From positions 1 to 35,097 of the forward strand of contig JAABVD010000009.1 of the NCBI GenBank assembly GCA_014529615.1: a stretch of DNA of 35,097 bases. Reading direction: 5' to 3'. Below the pieces are notes generated by a model. It worked only from the letters and a program-made list of their open reading frames with translations. It searched no databases and was not told the DNA's origin. The position numbers and the translations under genes are program-made. How positions within the stretch are numbered: position 1 is the stretch's first letter; each line of letters begins with the position of its first letter. The stretch comes from Opitutia bacterium (GTDB lineage: Bacteria > Verrucomicrobiota > Verrucomicrobiia > Opitutales > UBA2995). Shown in pieces: positions 17,113 to 24,834 of the stretch.

Positions 17113-18372
17113 ATGGCGCGCGTATTTATAACAGGCTTGGGTTATATTTGCAGCATCGGGAATGATCAGGAAACTGTGGTGCATAACCTCCGTAACCTGA
17201 AACATGGCATGGCCTTGTTTCCCCCGGTGAACGTTCCGGATTCTCCGGTCAGGGTGGTCGCCCCGGTCAGGGAATTCGAGGTGGATTCCCTGGACCAGGA
17301 GGATTGGACCTATCCCGCCCGCTACAAAATCCGTCGGCAAACCATTCGCAGTTTTTCCCCTCATGTCCTCTACGCCTATTGCTCGTTATTACAGGCCATT
17401 GAGAATGCCGAGCTCAAGGAGGTGGATATCTCCAATAAGGAAACGGGCATTTATACGGCTTCAGGCGGGTCCATTCGCTTTATCTACCACCACCTGCGGC
17501 GAATGGAAAAGCGGGGTGTCATGCGTTGCAATCCCCTAAACATCATTTCCTCCATCGCCGGGACCCTTTCCTTCAATCTCGTCTCTCATTTCAAGATCCA
17601 AGGGGCCTCCACGGGGTTTGCCTCAGCTTGCGCCTCTTCGGGGCATGCCATGGGTTTTGCCTACGACGAGATTCAACGGGGTCGGCAGAAGCGGATGTTC
17701 GTGGTGGGGGCTGAGGATTGTAACTTTGAAAGCGTGGTGCCGTTTTGCGGCATGCGGGCTTTGAGCCTTTCCCTGGTCCCGGACCGGGCCTCGCGGCCCT
17801 TTGACCAAACCAGGGACGGATTTGTTTCCTCGGGCGGAGCAGTTACCGTGGTGCTGGAATCGGAGGAAGAGGTGGAGCGCCGCGGTGTTCCCGTCTATGG
17901 TGAAATGGTGGGTTGGGGACAAGCTTCGGACGGCCACAACGTAGCCATATCGCATCCGGAGGGCCGCGGACTGGAATCGGCCATGTTGCGGGCCTTGGGG
18001 GATGCCGGCATCCAACCCGCTCAGGTTGAGTATATCAACGCTCATGCTCCTTCCACTCCCATCGGCGATCGTTCCGAGGTCCAGGCCATTCGCCGTGTCT
18101 TCAACCCGGGGGAAACCAGGCCCATGATCAGCAGCACCAAGGCCTTGACGGGTCATGGGCTTTCCCTTTCCAGTGTGTTGGAAGCGGCCCTTTGCCTGAG
18201 CGCTCAAAGACAAGGATTCGTGCCTGGGTCCGCCCATATCCAGCAGCTCATGTCGGAAGCAGAGGGTTTGAATATCATTCGCCAAACCGTGAACGCTACA
18301 CCCACCTATATCTTGAGTAACAGTAGTGGTTTTGGAGGCGCCAATACCTCACTTGTTTTCAGGCATGTCTGA
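17113..18372 (+). CDS. Beta-ketoacyl-ACP synthase (KAS I/II family)
   Basis: A 419-residue thiolase-fold condensing enzyme. The catalytic Cys173 lies in ASACASSGHA, His311 in NAHAPSTPIGD and His348 in STKALTGHG, giving the Cys-His-His triad of decarboxylating ketosynthases. The usual NAHGTSTPxGD is altered to NAHAPSTP, and the glycine-rich GHxLGAAG is replaced by GHGLSLSS, so it is divergent from housekeeping FabF. It extends an acyl chain by two carbons from a malonyl unit on ACP. It sits after the ACP-dehydratase gene and overlaps the next gene by 8 bases. Confidence 0.92.
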   Translation: MARVFITGLGYICSIGNDQETVVHNLRNLKHGMALFPPVNVPDSPVRVVAPVREFEVDSLDQEDWTYPARYKIRRQTIRSFSPHVLYAYCSLLQAIENAELKEVDISNKETGIYTASGGSIRFIYHHLRRMEKRGVMRCNPLNIISSIAGTLSFNLVSHFKIQGASTGFASACASSGHAMGFAYDEIQRGRQKRMFVVGAEDCNFESVVPFCGMRALSLSLVPDRASRPFDQTRDGFVSSGGAVTVVLESEEEVERRGVPVYGEMVGWGQASDGHNVAISHPEGRGLESAMLRALGDAGIQPAQVEYINAHAPSTPIGDRSEVQAIRRVFNPGETRPMISSTKALTGHGLSLSSVLEAALCLSAQRQGFVPGSAHIQQLMSEAEGLNIIRQTVNATPTYILSNSSGFGGANTSLVFRHV

Positions 18373-19177
18373 ATTGAGCTCTCGCTACGCCCGGGCGTTG
18401 GTGACGGGGGCTCGTTCCGGGTTGGGGAAGGCCTTCGCCCTCAGGTTGATGGCGGAGGGGATCGAGGTGTGGGGATCTTCCAGAATGCCGGATGCTTTTG
18501 AGAACCTCCCGGGAATTAATCCCGTCCTGGTCGATTTGAACCGGGAGAAGGAGTTATCCAAGTGGTACCAAGACCTGGATAGACGGGCCGGTGGTTTCGA
18601 CCTCCTGGTCAACAATGCCGGATTTGGGGCCTTTGGGAAGTTTGGTGATTTCCGGGATGAGGATATCCAAAGCCAGTTGCGTGTTCTCCTGACCTCCCCC
18701 ATGCAGTTGGCCCTGGGAGCGATAAAGTGCATGAGGGCCCGGAAGCGGGGTTGCATCGTCAACATATCTTCGATGGCGGGAAGTTTGTGGATTCCATTTT
18801 TCAGCAGTTACAACGCGGGCAAAGCCGGATTATCCGCTTTTAGCCAGAGCCTGATGCTGGAGGCCCCCGCGACCCCCCCCTGGATCATCGATTTTTGCCC
18901 GGGAGATTTAGCGACTCCCTTCAATCGATCCACCGTGCGGCGGGGTGAGCCATCGGGAAGGTTGCAAAGGGTCTGGCGTCGGATTGAACAAAATACCGAA
19001 GCTGCCCTTCCTCCGCAACGGGCAGCAGAAGATCTGATGGGCGGGTTGAAGCGGTTTCGGCATTGCACCTTGCACAGTGGATCCTTCTTGCAAAGGATAA
19101 TGGCCCGATTGGGGGCGCGACTTGTCCCGACTGGATGCAAGCGCACGGCTCTCCGTCGCTACTTCGATCTCCATTGA
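18365..19177 (+). CDS. Short-chain dehydrogenase, probable 3-ketoacyl reductase
   Basis: A 270-residue SDR with TGARSGLG (14-21), NNAG (83-86), Ser near 135 and the YNAGK pair (Tyr149, Lys153). The start is the ATG at 18365, overlapping the ketosynthase stop by 8 bases. Placed directly after an ACP-dehydratase and a ketosynthase, it is the best candidate for the ketoreductase of that cycle. The C-terminal ~70 residues (after FCPGDLATPFN) are basic and longer than in FabG, so a different reduction cannot be excluded. Confidence 0.87.
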   Translation: MSELSSRYARALVTGARSGLGKAFALRLMAEGIEVWGSSRMPDAFENLPGINPVLVDLNREKELSKWYQDLDRRAGGFDLLVNNAGFGAFGKFGDFRDEDIQSQLRVLLTSPMQLALGAIKCMRARKRGCIVNISSMAGSLWIPFFSSYNAGKAGLSAFSQSLMLEAPATPPWIIDFCPGDLATPFNRSTVRRGEPSGRLQRVWRRIEQNTEAALPPQRAAEDLMGGLKRFRHCTLHSGSFLQRIMARLGARLVPTGCKRTALRRYFDLH

Positions 19178-19200
19178 AGGACAATCGTCAATTGAGGATT

Positions 19201-20352
19201 ATGGTATTGACCTCCGCCACGGGTGGGGGGCATGACGCCCGCGCCTCGGCCTTTGCCGCCTGGTGTCGCAAGCTCTACCGGGACGGGGTGGTCCTGAGAA
19301 TCGTTCGGCCCTTGGAAAGCTCCACCCGGATTACCCGTTTTGGCGTGGGACTCTACAATGTTATTCAGAAGTGGGCTCCCCTGTTACACCATCCCTATTG
19401 GTGGTTCGTGGAAGGGCTCGGTTATCTGCAGCGGAACAGGGTGAAATTGGGCAAACAATATTACGAATCACTCCTCAGGGAGTTTGCCCCGCACCTGATT
19501 TTGAGCGTGCATGATTTTCTCAATCGGGGTTATTTTCAAACCGCCAAATCCATTCTGGGCCACCGGGTGAGGTGCTCGACTTACTGTGGCGAATTTTCCG
19601 GTGGATTCGGCTACAGTAGAAATTGGGTGGAGCCAACCGTCGATTTATTCTTTTCCCGAACTTCCATGGCCCAGGACTATGCCGTGCAGATGGGAATCTC
19701 TCCTCAAAAGTGTCGCGTCCGGGGTCATCTCATGCACCCCAAGGTCTACGACCAGATTCTGGACGATGGGGCACGCCGGAATCTTCTGGTCGACCATCTC
19801 GGGCTATCCCCGGGCAAATTTACCCTCTTGCTGGCCGCAAGTGGGATGGGCGCCAACAACCACTTGAGGATTTTGCAAATCCTCAAGCGATACGCCAGTC
19901 GTGTGCAGGCAATTGCGGTATGTGGAAGAGATGGAAATACCGAGGAAAAAATTCTGCAATGGAAGGAGCGAAACCCCGGTTTTCGGGTCCATGTGGAAGG
20001 ATATTCCCAGCGCATGCATCACCTGATTCAGGTCAGCGATGCAGTGGTCGGTCGTGGAGCCACCACTTGTGCGGAGGCTTTGTTTTTTAAGGTTCCCGTC
20101 ATCTTCAACGGCATCGGCGGCCTGATGCCCCAGGAGCGGTTGACCTGCAACTATTTTTGCCGGGCCGGGGCCGCGGTTAGGATGTCCAGCCTCAAGGACC
20201 TCGATGGTCATCTGGGATTGTGGCTCACCCATGAATCTGCCTACGCCCGCCTGCGGGAACGTTGCCGGGAAATTGCCGTGGTGGAAGATCCGACCCTCCT
20301 GATCCGGGAGTTGCATGGCCTGGCCATAGAAGCGATAGAGGAAGGGCCATGA
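19201..20352 (+). CDS. MGDG-synthase-like glycosyltransferase (GT28/COG0707 type)
   Basis: About 383 residues from the ATG at 19201. The N-terminus has VLTSATGGGHDARASAFAAW, the glycine-rich acceptor motif of the MGDG-synthase/MurG-like group, and the C-terminus has GRGATTCAEALFFKVPVIF and PQERLTCNYF for the sugar nucleotide. Such enzymes put a hexose on a lipid such as diacylglycerol. An upstream TTG at 19192 with GAAGGA ten bases before it is a possible alternative start; the frame is open further upstream into the preceding SDR gene. It is the only GT here of clearly lipid-linked type. Confidence 0.85.
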   Translation: MVLTSATGGGHDARASAFAAWCRKLYRDGVVLRIVRPLESSTRITRFGVGLYNVIQKWAPLLHHPYWWFVEGLGYLQRNRVKLGKQYYESLLREFAPHLILSVHDFLNRGYFQTAKSILGHRVRCSTYCGEFSGGFGYSRNWVEPTVDLFFSRTSMAQDYAVQMGISPQKCRVRGHLMHPKVYDQILDDGARRNLLVDHLGLSPGKFTLLLAASGMGANNHLRILQILKRYASRVQAIAVCGRDGNTEEKILQWKERNPGFRVHVEGYSQRMHHLIQVSDAVVGRGATTCAEALFFKVPVIFNGIGGLMPQERLTCNYFCRAGAAVRMSSLKDLDGHLGLWLTHESAYARLRERCREIAVVEDPTLLIRELHGLAIEAIEEGP

Positions 20353-21593
20353 AGTTGAGGGTTCTCTACATTTGCGCCACCTTTCCCAAACAAAGTGAAC
20401 AGTTCATCATGCGGGAGGTCGATGCCCTGTCCGAGCAGCCGGTCGACCTGGAGATCGTCACCTTGTGGGGAGGGGACTCCTTTTATAAGGGGTTGCCCGT
20501 AAGGCGGTTCTCAAAATTGAAGTTGTTCAGGTTGTGCTGGGTTTTGCCCCTGGCCTTTTTCCTGAAGCCCCGCGTAATGTCGGGGAACCTGAAATGGTTC
20601 CTGGCCCGGCGACCGCCTTCCCTTCTCAATTTTTTGGAAAACCTGCTCGGGTACGGGTTCGCTCTCGCCCAATGGTTCGAAGTGGAGAAAAACAAACCGG
20701 ATCTGATCCACGGGACCTGGGCCACTTCACCCGCCTCGGCCGCCTTACTTTTGAGCATATTGACGGGGATTCCCTTCTCCATGGGAGCGCACGCCTACGA
20801 TGTTTTTGAAAATGGGGGAGACTGGCACCTGGCTGAAAAACTCCGCCGGACCTCCCTGCTGCATACTACCAGCCAGAACACCTGCCAAGCCTTGTTGGGG
20901 AGAGGCTCTGATCCAAAAAAGACCCGTGTGATACTATCGGGGTTGATGGGGTTTCCTTCCCTCAATTCATTGCGGTCCCCCCGAAATCCGATTCGGGTGC
21001 TTTATGTGGGTCGTCTGGTGGAGAAAAAGGGTTTGTTTTACCAGATTGACGTGCTCCAATCCCTGAAAGGGTCCGGGGTATCCTTCCGGGCCCGCATAGT
21101 GGGCAGCGGGGAGTTGGATGGGAGATTGAAGGGTTACCGCGACCGGTCCGGCCTTCAGGATGAACTGGAGTTTTTGGGAGAACAGACCTTTGCCGCCGTG
21201 CAAGAGCAATTTGATTGGGCCGACCTGTTCCTTTACACGGGAACAGTTAGCGCGAGAGGGGACCGTGACGGGTTGCCCAATGTAATAGGGGAGGCCATGG
21301 CCCATGGGGCGGTAGTCTTGACCACCGCGGTGGGCGCTACCACCGAAGCCGTTGAACACGGGGTCACGGGCTTGGTATTGCCGCCCGACGACACCCAGGC
21401 CTGGGTCGACCAGATGCTCCGATTACAACGGGACGATGCCCTCATGGAAACCCTCCGAGGAAACGCCCGCGCCTGGGTGGAAGAGCATTTTGATGCACGA
21501 AGAAACTCCCGGGAACTTTACCTGGCGCTTCTGAAGGTAGCTGAAAAGAATGAGAGCCCCAATCCTGAAGCATGCCACTCTATTTCGATGTAA
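20349..21593 (+). CDS. Glycosyltransferase family 4
   Basis: A 414-residue GT-B enzyme starting at the ATG at 20349, which overlaps the previous stop as ATGA. The C-terminal domain carries RVLYVGRLVEKKGLFYQ and DGLPNVIGEAMAHGAVVL, the donor-binding motif with its conserved glutamate, then GATTEAVEHGVTGLVLPPDD. It resembles enzymes of the capsule/exopolysaccharide type. Acceptor and sugar are unknown. Confidence 0.92.
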   Translation: MKLRVLYICATFPKQSEQFIMREVDALSEQPVDLEIVTLWGGDSFYKGLPVRRFSKLKLFRLCWVLPLAFFLKPRVMSGNLKWFLARRPPSLLNFLENLLGYGFALAQWFEVEKNKPDLIHGTWATSPASAALLLSILTGIPFSMGAHAYDVFENGGDWHLAEKLRRTSLLHTTSQNTCQALLGRGSDPKKTRVILSGLMGFPSLNSLRSPRNPIRVLYVGRLVEKKGLFYQIDVLQSLKGSGVSFRARIVGSGELDGRLKGYRDRSGLQDELEFLGEQTFAAVQEQFDWADLFLYTGTVSARGDRDGLPNVIGEAMAHGAVVLTTAVGATTEAVEHGVTGLVLPPDDTQAWVDQMLRLQRDDALMETLRGNARAWVEEHFDARRNSRELYLALLKVAEKNESPNPEACHSISM

Positions 21594-22636
21594 CCCTTGC
21601 CGGGCGCCACAGGCATTTATCGGGTCTGCAACGGGTTTCCGACCAGTTGAGAAGGGCCCTTCGGAAAAAGATTGGGGATGAGTTGGTCCCGGTGCGGTGG
21701 AGGGCACGGGGGCGAGGGTTTTGCCGCGGGGACACCCGTGCCCCGGTCACACTCACCCGCGAGGATCACTTCATCAGCCCCGAAGTCTTTTCTCCGGGAG
21801 AAAGGCCGGGGTTTTTCCATGGGTTGGAGGAAAGCGGCTGTTGCAGCGCGATCATATATCACGATGCCATTCCCCTGAAGTGGCCGGAAATAACGTGGCC
21901 CGAAAGTGTGGCCAGGCATCCATCCTATATGAAGGCGCTGGCGCGCTTTCATCACATTTTCGCGGTTTCCCAGAGCAGCGCCGGGGAATTGGAGATTTAT
22001 TTGGATTGGCTGGATATAGCAGCCTCTCCACCCATTTCAGTTTTGCCCTTGGGGGCTGATTTTGCCGATCTCTCTGCCAGGAACTGGAGGCATTCCCCGG
22101 GCAACCCCCCCCTCATCCTTTCCGTCGGCATTCTCGAACCCCGCAAAAACCAGAGCCAGGTACTGGCCCTGGCCAAGCGCCTCTGGGATGGAGGATTGGA
22201 ATTTGAACTCCATTTCTGTGGCCGGGTAAATCCCCATTTTGGCAAACCGGTGGCTGCGGAAATAAAGCGGGCCCAAAGGCTGGGCTATTCCGTTTTCCAC
22301 CACTCCCGCCAAAGTGATGAATTGCTTTTGAATTGTTATGCCAAAGCCCATTTCAGCGTTCTCAATTCCAAAGCCGAGGGATTTGGCCTGCCTTTGCTGG
22401 AATCCCTCTGGCTGGGAGTTCCCTGCCTTTGTTCCGACCTGCCCTCCCATGCGGCCATGGCGCGGAGGGGTGGATGCCGGATCGTATCAAGCGAGGAAGA
22501 GATGGAAGAATCCTGGATGACCTGGCTTTGCCAGGAAACCGAATTGGAAGCCGCAACCCGGGAAGCCAGGGAGAGGACGGTGCCCCTCTGGGCAGACACC
22601 GCGGAATCCGTTCTCAGGTGGATGCGAGAAAAATGA
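21572..22636 (+). CDS. Glycosyltransferase family 4
   Basis: A 354-residue GT4 enzyme overlapping the previous gene by 22 bases. Motifs: LSVGILEPRKNQ, then NSKAEGFGLPLLESLWLGVPCL, the EX7E donor site. The N-terminal region is short (about 170 residues) and starts with TLAGRHRHLSGLQRVSDQL, an acceptor-domain loop. Tight overlap on both sides implies one transcript with the other transferases. Confidence 0.92.
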   Translation: MPLYFDVTLAGRHRHLSGLQRVSDQLRRALRKKIGDELVPVRWRARGRGFCRGDTRAPVTLTREDHFISPEVFSPGERPGFFHGLEESGCCSAIIYHDAIPLKWPEITWPESVARHPSYMKALARFHHIFAVSQSSAGELEIYLDWLDIAASPPISVLPLGADFADLSARNWRHSPGNPPLILSVGILEPRKNQSQVLALAKRLWDGGLEFELHFCGRVNPHFGKPVAAEIKRAQRLGYSVFHHSRQSDELLLNCYAKAHFSVLNSKAEGFGLPLLESLWLGVPCLCSDLPSHAAMARRGGCRIVSSEEEMEESWMTWLCQETELEAATREARERTVPLWADTAESVLRWMREK

Positions 22637-23850
22637 GTGCTTTGCCTTGCCTGGTTTTTTCCAATTCCTTTCCCCCGGATCATGCGGGAGGGTACGAGCT
22701 TGGCGCCGGAAACCTGGTGGACGCCTTGCGGCGATTCTGCGGGTGGAAAATTCGGGTGTTTTCCTCCGTGCGCAAGCAAACACCGCCGGGTATTTTGAGT
22801 CCGCCGCTCACCGGTTTTTTCCCTGGCCGGCTGGGGCCGGCCTATCGGCGGCGCCTCGTCAAAAGGGAACTGGTTGCCCGACACGAAGGGATTTGCGCGG
22901 CCATCGACCGGGAAGCGGAACGGGCGGAGGTAATCCTCGTATTCAACCCGAGGCGGTTGATATACCCCCAATGGGTCCGCCTGCTCGATTCCCCCACCCC
23001 GGTGGTATTTTTTGTCTCGGATTTCTGGCCTCAGGATCCCCTTGGGGCTGACCTGTTTTATGCGGGTTTGGCCAAGAGAAGGCATTCCCTGCGCCCCCGG
23101 GACCCGGCATTGGACGTGATTTATAATCCTTTCCTGCAAGAGGAAGCCATCTTTTCCCGAGCCAAAGGTGTGATTTTCTGCAGCCGGTTTCTTCAACAAA
23201 CGCACCGCGAGACCTTCGACGGATTGGAACATCAGACGGTGATTCATTGGGGGACAAATCCGGAGCGTTTCCCGAAATCGGCCAAAGATGGTGAACACTT
23301 GAAAGTGTTTGGTTTTTGTGGCCGCGCCGTTCCGGAAAAGGGCCTGGATAGGGCTTTGCAGGCATTTTCCGAGCTGTTGCGGCGTGATGCGCGCTTGAAA
23401 CTGTTGGTTGCATCGGATCTGACCACTTCCCACGGCCGCCTCCTTCGGCGCCAAATTTCCCGAAACCGCAGGCTTGAACACTCGGTTGAACTTTTGGGAC
23501 AGGTGCCCCATGAGGAGATGCACGAGAAATTCTTTCGTCGCATAGGTTGGCTCATGTTTCCCAGTGTCTGGGAGGAGCCTTTCGCCTCGACCGTGGTGGA
23601 AGCCATGGCTTCGGGGGTGGTGGTCATCGGCTCCTTCACCGGCGGAACCCCCGAGATTTTGCATGAGGCTTGCGGTTATCCCTATGATCCAAGCGACTCC
23701 GCCGCTCTGTTGGAGGCTTGCCGAAAAGCATTAAACAGAGCCGACCACCATGGGATTTTGGCGGACCGGGCCCATCAACGGATTTTGGGGCAGTTTAATT
23801 TGCCGGTCATGGCCGAAAAATTGGACAAATTTGTCCGCGGCCTCCTTTAA
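22633..23850 (+). CDS. Glycosyltransferase family 4
   Basis: A 405-residue GT4 enzyme from the ATG at 22633, which overlaps the previous stop as ATGA; the frame is open upstream but there it only shadows the preceding gene. It has the N-terminal SFPPDHAGGYELGAGNLVDAL, then FCGRAVPEKGLDRALQAF and EEPFASTVVEAMASGVVVIGS, the donor site. The last four codons are unaffected by the element that begins in its stop codon. It closes the plus-strand operon. Confidence 0.92.
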   Translation: MSALPCLVFSNSFPPDHAGGYELGAGNLVDALRRFCGWKIRVFSSVRKQTPPGILSPPLTGFFPGRLGPAYRRRLVKRELVARHEGICAAIDREAERAEVILVFNPRRLIYPQWVRLLDSPTPVVFFVSDFWPQDPLGADLFYAGLAKRRHSLRPRDPALDVIYNPFLQEEAIFSRAKGVIFCSRFLQQTHRETFDGLEHQTVIHWGTNPERFPKSAKDGEHLKVFGFCGRAVPEKGLDRALQAFSELLRRDARLKLLVASDLTTSHGRLLRRQISRNRRLEHSVELLGQVPHEEMHEKFFRRIGWLMFPSVWEEPFASTVVEAMASGVVVIGSFTGGTPEILHEACGYPYDPSDSAALLEACRKALNRADHHGILADRAHQRILGQFNLPVMAEKLDKFVRGLL

Positions 23851-23988
23851 CCCGCATGTCTCACAAATTTTCTACTGCGCTCCGGAATACCGGCGCTGAC
23901 GCGGACTTCGTTGGATTTGCGGCTTTGCACCGCGCCAGCACTCGGTCTCCATTCGCTCGCTACGAATTTTGTGAGACATGCGGGTTAA
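23847..23988 (-). mobile_element. MITE-like element, copy B (142 bp with targets)
   Basis: A 134-bp element (23851-23984) between TTAA at 23847-23850 and 23985-23988. Its ends are perfect 17-bp inverted repeats, CCCGCATGTCTCACAAA. It is inverted relative to copies A, C and D. It lacks the central third of the full element (the part containing GATGAGCGG and GCCCTTGGGCGAAGCC), a simple internal deletion. The left TTAA supplies the stop codon of the preceding glycosyltransferase. It contains the start of a short open frame reading MSHKFSTALRN, which I do not regard as a gene. Confidence 0.9.
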
Positions 23989-24008
23989 GGGAAAATCGAA
24001 CCTCCCGA

Positions 24009-24818
24009 TCAGGGCTGTGTTTCGATGGTTTCGATGACCTCAATCTCTCCGATCTTCACTTCCCCGGTGTCGACGCCGGCGCGCTCCTTCTCCAGCCCAT
24101 CCAAATCTTTCCCAAAGTAACCCCCTGCCGCATTTACGAGATCCTCATGGGCAATTTCGAAATTTGTTCCCGGGGACCGGGTGCTGAATCTCGTGGTCCA
24201 AAGCAACCTGACCTCCCCGGTACCTTGCAGTAGCTGGTAGTCAAAGGCATTCACCACGATAAAATACCGGGAATCGCTGAGCGATTCTCTCAGTTCTGCC
24301 TCCTCCCAAGGGGCCGGGCGCCGCTTTCCGTAGAGCACTTTGTCAAAACCGGTGAGGGCCGCGTTGAGCCTCCGGGTATTGAAGTTCCAGCTATTCATGG
24401 TATTGACCAGGTCGACATCCAAATTCCCCTCCGCGTCCTGCAAACCACCCGGGAAAAAAGACTCCAAGTCATCTTCCCAGTCCGTAGCGCCCCAGTGAAT
24501 AACCAGCAGGAAGTCGCCCTTCTGCTGTTCGATGTGCGGAAACATGTTCCGTCTTTTCAGTTGGTTGCCGATAGTGAGGATGATGTCTTCAAATTCCACG
24601 TTTGTCAGGCTGTCATCGCGGACATTTCCCCCGAAGAAGACCCCCTCGGCCACTTGGAAGAACCAGATCTTATCGGGGTCCTGACTCATTTGGGTGAACT
24701 CGGGCGAGGCGGTGGCGCTGATAACAATGCGCGATTTGGCCATCAGGACCGGACCGGAAAATCCGAAAAACAAGAGTATCCCCAGAAGAATTCGGGGTAC
24801 TACTGGCTTCATCGGCAT
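24009..24818 (-). CDS. Secreted protein of unknown function
   Basis: A 269-residue protein I do not recognise. Residues ~9-27 (ILLGILLFFGFSGPVLMAK) form a hydrophobic signal peptide with cleavage likely near residue 27. The mature part contains no cysteine and no obvious enzyme motif; it is mixed acidic/polar with several aromatic strands (DFLLVIHWGATDW, SRYFIVVNAFDYQLL), which suggests a beta-rich periplasmic or outer-membrane-associated protein. The gene follows nifJ by 16 bases on the same strand and is probably co-transcribed with it. The start could be either of two ATGs six bases apart. Confidence 0.75.
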   Translation of the reverse strand: MPMKPVVPRILLGILLFFGFSGPVLMAKSRIVISATASPEFTQMSQDPDKIWFFQVAEGVFFGGNVRDDSLTNVEFEDIILTIGNQLKRRNMFPHIEQQKGDFLLVIHWGATDWEDDLESFFPGGLQDAEGNLDVDLVNTMNSWNFNTRRLNAALTGFDKVLYGKRRPAPWEEAELRESLSDSRYFIVVNAFDYQLLQGTGEVRLLWTTRFSTRSPGTNFEIAHEDLVNAAGGYFGKDLDGLEKERAGVDTGEVKIGEIEVIETIETQP

Positions 24819-24834
24819 GAAGGGTTGGGCTCGT

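Noticed and set aside
22336-23664. A 442-codon minus-strand open frame opposite the glycosyltransferases
   Set aside because: Antisense shadow produced by GC-rich codon use; no family resemblance.
23856-24233. A short open frame starting MSHKFSTALRN within copy B
   Set aside because: It begins in the terminal repeat of the element and runs into the antisense of the next gene; the same peptide in other copies reflects the repeat, not a protein gene.
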